A stretch of 16,336 nt of DNA from Candidatus Bathyarchaeota archaeon (GTDB lineage Archaea > Thermoproteota > Bathyarchaeia > Bathyarchaeales > WAQA01). The stretch is taken from positions 1 to 16,336 of the forward strand of contig WAQA01000188.1 in NCBI GenBank assembly GCA_015520475.1, written 5' to 3'. Each line of letters begins with the position of its first letter. The first letter of the stretch is position 1. The notes beneath the pieces were generated by a model. The model saw only the letters and a list, made by a program, of their open reading frames with translations, ran no database searches and was not told the origin of the DNA. Position numbers and translations under genes: made by a program. This document shows, piece after piece, positions 14,154-16,336 of this stretch.

Positions 14154-15614
14154 ATGCGAGATCTAAGGGATAACGAAGACTCATTTATTAAAGCCGCTTC
14201 TGAAGCGGCGGATCTCATCCTAGAACATGTGGATAAGGGTGAATATTTCTATGTAGAGTCCCATCTAGACGCTGATGGAATAACTGCGGCAAGTATAATC
14301 GGCATGTCACTTCATCGGCTTGGAGCATCATTCAGGATACGTATCGAACGGTGGTTCGATGAAAAAATATCTGAGGAGCTAGCGTCTGAGGCTGATGGCT
14401 TAATAATCCTGACGGATATGGGAAGCGGATATCTTGATCTCTTAACAGAAAAACTTTCTGAGAAGAGAATATTAATTCTTGATCACCATCAGCCAGTTAG
14501 GATGGTGTGGCCTGAAAACTTTCTTCATGTGAACCCTCACATATATGGCATTGATGGTGCAAAGGATATAAGCGCCGCTGGAGTTTCATATTTAGTCTCT
14601 AAATGCATAGATGATGATAACGTTGATCTGGCTCATCTGGCTGTTGTAGGCGCCCTCGGGGACATGCAGGATAAGTATGAGAAGCATAGCCTCGGCGGTT
14701 TAAATAGCGTTGCTGTTGAAGATGCTGTTAAATCTGGATATTTGACCGTTGATACTGATATGCTCTTATTTGGAAGGGAAACCCGTCCAATCCATAAGGC
14801 CCTAGCCTATAATATGAATCCCTTTATACCTGGTATAAGTGGAAGGGAGGATGAGGCTTTAGCGCTTCTCTCAGAGGTTGGCATTAAGGTTAAGGAGAGG
14901 GAGAGGTGGAGGGCGCTACGTGACCTTACACATGACGAGAAGAAACGTCTCTTCTCGGCGATAGCTAATCATCTCTCATCTAAGGGTTATCAGGGCGACG
15001 TTATCATGGAGATGATTGGAACAGTTTATACGCTGAAGATGGAGGAGCCTTGGACCCCTCTTAGAGACGCTAGGGAATTCGCCCTTCTTCTGAACGCTAC
15101 TGGACGTATAGGTAAGCCTGGCTTAGGAGTAGCTGTCTGTATGGGGGATCGTGGAGTACTGCTTGAGAAGGCAAATTCAGCCCTAGAAGAGTATAAACGT
15201 AATATAGTGAAGTATATTAGCTGGTTAGATGAGAATCCTGAGTTGATTGAAGAGTTAGACTCCATATATGTTGTTCATGGAGGTAACTCGATAGATGAAC
15301 GGATGATAAGTGCAATCTCAACAATACTGTCGACAAGCCTGAAGGATAAGAGTAAACCTGTAGTCGCATATTCCTCCATTCCCGAAGAGAACGTTATAAA
15401 AGTATCTGCAAGGGCAAATGATCACCTTGTAAGTTTAGGTCTGAACCTTGGAGAGATAATTAAGGTGGCTTCTGAAAGGAGTTCTGGCGTTGGCGGCGGC
15501 CACAACATAGCGGCTGGAGCGCAGATCCCCTATGAAAAGAAGGATCTATTCATAAATCTTGTAAATAACCTTGTTAAGGAGAGGATTGGTGGAAAATTGG
15601 ATGATGAAGGCTAA
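14154..15614 (+). CDS. DHH-family phosphoesterase, archaeal RecJ/GAN-like nuclease
   Basis: A 486-residue DHH/DHHA1 protein. Motif I is SHLDADG (36-42), motif II TDMGSG (87-92), motif III DHHQP (110-114), and motif IV GALGD (166-170). The C-terminal DHHA1 domain has GVGGGHNIAAGAQIP (445-459). Archaeal RecJ homologues of this kind are single-strand exonucleases; the GAN protein associates with GINS in the replisome. All catalytic aspartates and histidines are present, so it should be active rather than a Cdc45-like degenerate copy. The start is ATG 14154, with GGGAG at 14143-14147; an earlier in-frame start (14079) would overlap uS15 by about 60 bases and lacks support. It overlaps the following Pcc-like gene by 14 nt. 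Confidence 0.9.
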   Translation: MRDLRDNEDSFIKAASEAADLILEHVDKGEYFYVESHLDADGITAASIIGMSLHRLGASFRIRIERWFDEKISEELASEADGLIILTDMGSGYLDLLTEKLSEKRILILDHHQPVRMVWPENFLHVNPHIYGIDGAKDISAAGVSYLVSKCIDDDNVDLAHLAVVGALGDMQDKYEKHSLGGLNSVAVEDAVKSGYLTVDTDMLLFGRETRPIHKALAYNMNPFIPGISGREDEALALLSEVGIKVKERERWRALRDLTHDEKKRLFSAIANHLSSKGYQGDVIMEMIGTVYTLKMEEPWTPLRDAREFALLLNATGRIGKPGLGVAVCMGDRGVLLEKANSALEEYKRNIVKYISWLDENPELIEELDSIYVVHGGNSIDERMISAISTILSTSLKDKSKPVVAYSSIPEENVIKVSARANDHLVSLGLNLGEIIKVASERSSGVGGGHNIAAGAQIPYEKKDLFINLVNNLVKERIGGKLDDEG

Positions 15615-15852
15615 GATAATCTTGACCTATGATGATGAATCTAAGGCTGAGGCTGTTAAGGAAGCAGTCTCCCCAGATAATGTTGAAGCTCCACCTTATA
15701 TCTCCATTGAGACGATTAGATCCAACACGCAGGTTATCACTTATATAGAATGTAGCGGGAAACTGAAGAGTTTCATTTCAACGATTGATGATCTCCTAAG
15801 CTGCGTTTCTGTTGCTGAGAAGACCTTTTCAGTTATAGATGAAATGAAGTGA
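15601..15852 (+). CDS. Pcc1-family protein, candidate Pcc2 (Gon7-like KEOPS subunit)
   Basis: An 83-residue small alpha/beta protein with the Pcc1 pattern: first strand KAKIILTY (3-10), helix DESKAEAVKEAVSPD (12-26), strands YISIETIRS and TQVITYIECSG, and last helix region LKSFISTIDDLLSCVSVAEKTFS. It lacks the ALRxxxNSYLxW signature of canonical Pcc1, which the convergent gene at the window end has. A Pcc1 paralogue, Pcc2, has been described as the fifth archaeal KEOPS subunit (counterpart of eukaryotic Gon7), and this gene fits that role. GGTGG at 15588-15592 sets the start at ATG 15601 (or 15604). It overlaps the DHH gene by 14 nt and so is probably co-translated. Confidence 0.72.
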   Translation: MMKAKIILTYDDESKAEAVKEAVSPDNVEAPPYISIETIRSNTQVITYIECSGKLKSFISTIDDLLSCVSVAEKTFSVIDEMK

Positions 15853-16000
15853 ATCTACGTAGAACCTTAAAGTAGCGTTCTAGTAGGATTTTATCCTTAT
15901 CTTTCTGGTTTGGGGGGTATGCGATCCATCGAAAAGTTCGAGTATATCTTCTATTCTAAGACGAGCCGACTACACGTATCATGTTGCGAATTAAGTTTTC

Positions 16001-16273
16001 CTACTTCCCTTCTATTGATCTAACCGTTGATACGGTGTCATCTATCAGCATTATCCACCATAGATAAGAGTTTATTGAGGCTCTTAAGGCAGTTATATCT
16101 TTTGCGGTGAAGTAGAGGATTATCTCATCTTCCTCTTTTCTCACCTTGACTGTTGAACGTCTGGTTGGTGAGGATTCCGTCTCCGGCTTCAAAGCTTCCA
16201 GAACGGTTTCGGCCCGTCTCTCAGAAGGGAATCTTATCTGTATTATAGCTTCAGCCTTCACTGGAGATCCCAT
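16001..16273 (-). CDS. pcc1: KEOPS complex subunit Pcc1
   Basis: A 90-residue Pcc1 homologue, the dimerisation subunit of KEOPS, which adds the t6A modification at position 37 of ANN-decoding tRNAs with Kae1, Bud32 and Cgi121. The signature ALRASINSYLWW (62-73) is the family hallmark, though the usual Arg of SYLRW is Trp here. The helix FPSERRAETVLEALKPE (15-31) is also typical. ATG 16271-16273 is given as the start. A GTG at 16261 (residue 5) may be the true one, because homologues usually begin at KAEA and because the TATA-like element lies 27 bases before that GTG, as for a leaderless mRNA. It is convergent with the candidate Pcc2 gene. Confidence 0.85.
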   Translation of the reverse strand: MGSPVKAEAIIQIRFPSERRAETVLEALKPETESSPTRRSTVKVRKEEDEIILYFTAKDITALRASINSYLWWIMLIDDTVSTVRSIEGK

Positions 16274-16280
16274 ACCATAT

Positions 16281-16293
16281 GAGATATTTTTAT
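16281..16293 (-). promoter_or_regulatory. Candidate TATA box for pcc1
   Basis: The minus strand reads ATAAAAATATCTC. Its centre is about 15 bases from ATG 16273 but 27 from GTG 16261, so it supports the shorter, leaderless form of Pcc1. Confidence 0.4.
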
Positions 16294-16336
16294 GCGGGGT
16301 CCAATCTCAACTTTTTGGTAAAATGATAAGCTCAAC

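Noticed and set aside
15026..15265. Minus-strand 79-codon open frame
   Set aside because: Antisense to the DHH phosphoesterase, with no supporting signals.
15833..15955. 40-codon minus-strand open frame with protein-like composition (FRWIAYPPNQKDKD)
   Set aside because: No start codon in frame, overlaps the 3' end of the candidate Pcc2 gene antisense, and length is within chance expectation.
1..16336. CRISPR array, tandem repeat cluster or defence island
   Set aside because: No regularly spaced direct repeats, Cas genes, toxin-antitoxin signature or integrase was seen. The nucleotidyltransferases are not MNT/HEPN-type toxin-antitoxin proteins: they are far longer and have no HEPN partner.

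Overview
The window looks like a chromosomal segment of an archaeon, most likely from the TACK/Thermoproteota side. Evidence: an archaeal-type ribosomal protein uS15 with the extended basic N-terminus, a RecJ/GAN-like DHH phosphoesterase beside it, two KEOPS Pcc1-family genes, a single-OB-fold SSB that aligns well with the Sulfolobus SSB, TATA-like boxes upstream of several genes, and frequent TTG/GTG starts with GGAGG/GGTG-type ribosome-binding sites. The affiliation is inferred from gene families, not from rRNA, which is absent.

Region 1 (1-5471) is carbohydrate-related. A membrane-anchored, coiled-coil-stalked substrate-binding protein and two MalF/MalG-type permeases form an operon without an ATPase gene in view. 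They converge on a small membrane-anchored beta-rich protein and a glycoside hydrolase family 4 enzyme, both on the minus strand. The GH4 enzyme could act on the sugar brought in by the transporter.

Region 2 (5581-11756) is the most unusual part. Four paralogous ~345-residue proteins share an N-terminal domain with an HP-containing motif, a central minimal nucleotidyltransferase signature (GS-x10/11-DxD), and a beta-rich C-terminal domain. Two are in tandem (here called NT-A and NT-B). A third (NT-C) lies 9 nt behind a CitG/MdcB-like triphosphoribosyl-dephospho-CoA synthase homologue. The fourth (NT-D) is convergent with NT-C. A winged-helix regulator sits between the two halves, and the spacer beside it carries inverted repeats. 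I know of no described function for this nucleotidyltransferase family; the CitG-plus-nucleotidyltransferase pairing recalls prosthetic-group synthesis and transfer in citrate lyase and malonate decarboxylase.

Region 3 (11917-16336) is housekeeping: an SSB with an Arg-rich tail, an unrecognised small acidic helical protein, then a probable operon of RdgB/HAM1 nucleotide pyrophosphatase, uS15, DHH phosphoesterase and a Pcc1-like protein (candidate Pcc2). A canonical Pcc1 gene lies convergent at the end. These genes link nucleotide-pool cleaning, translation, DNA replication/repair and tRNA t6A modification, a clustering typical of archaeal chromosomes.

No rRNA, tRNA, CRISPR array, or intact insertion sequence was seen. 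No gene-free stretch exceeds 300 bases.
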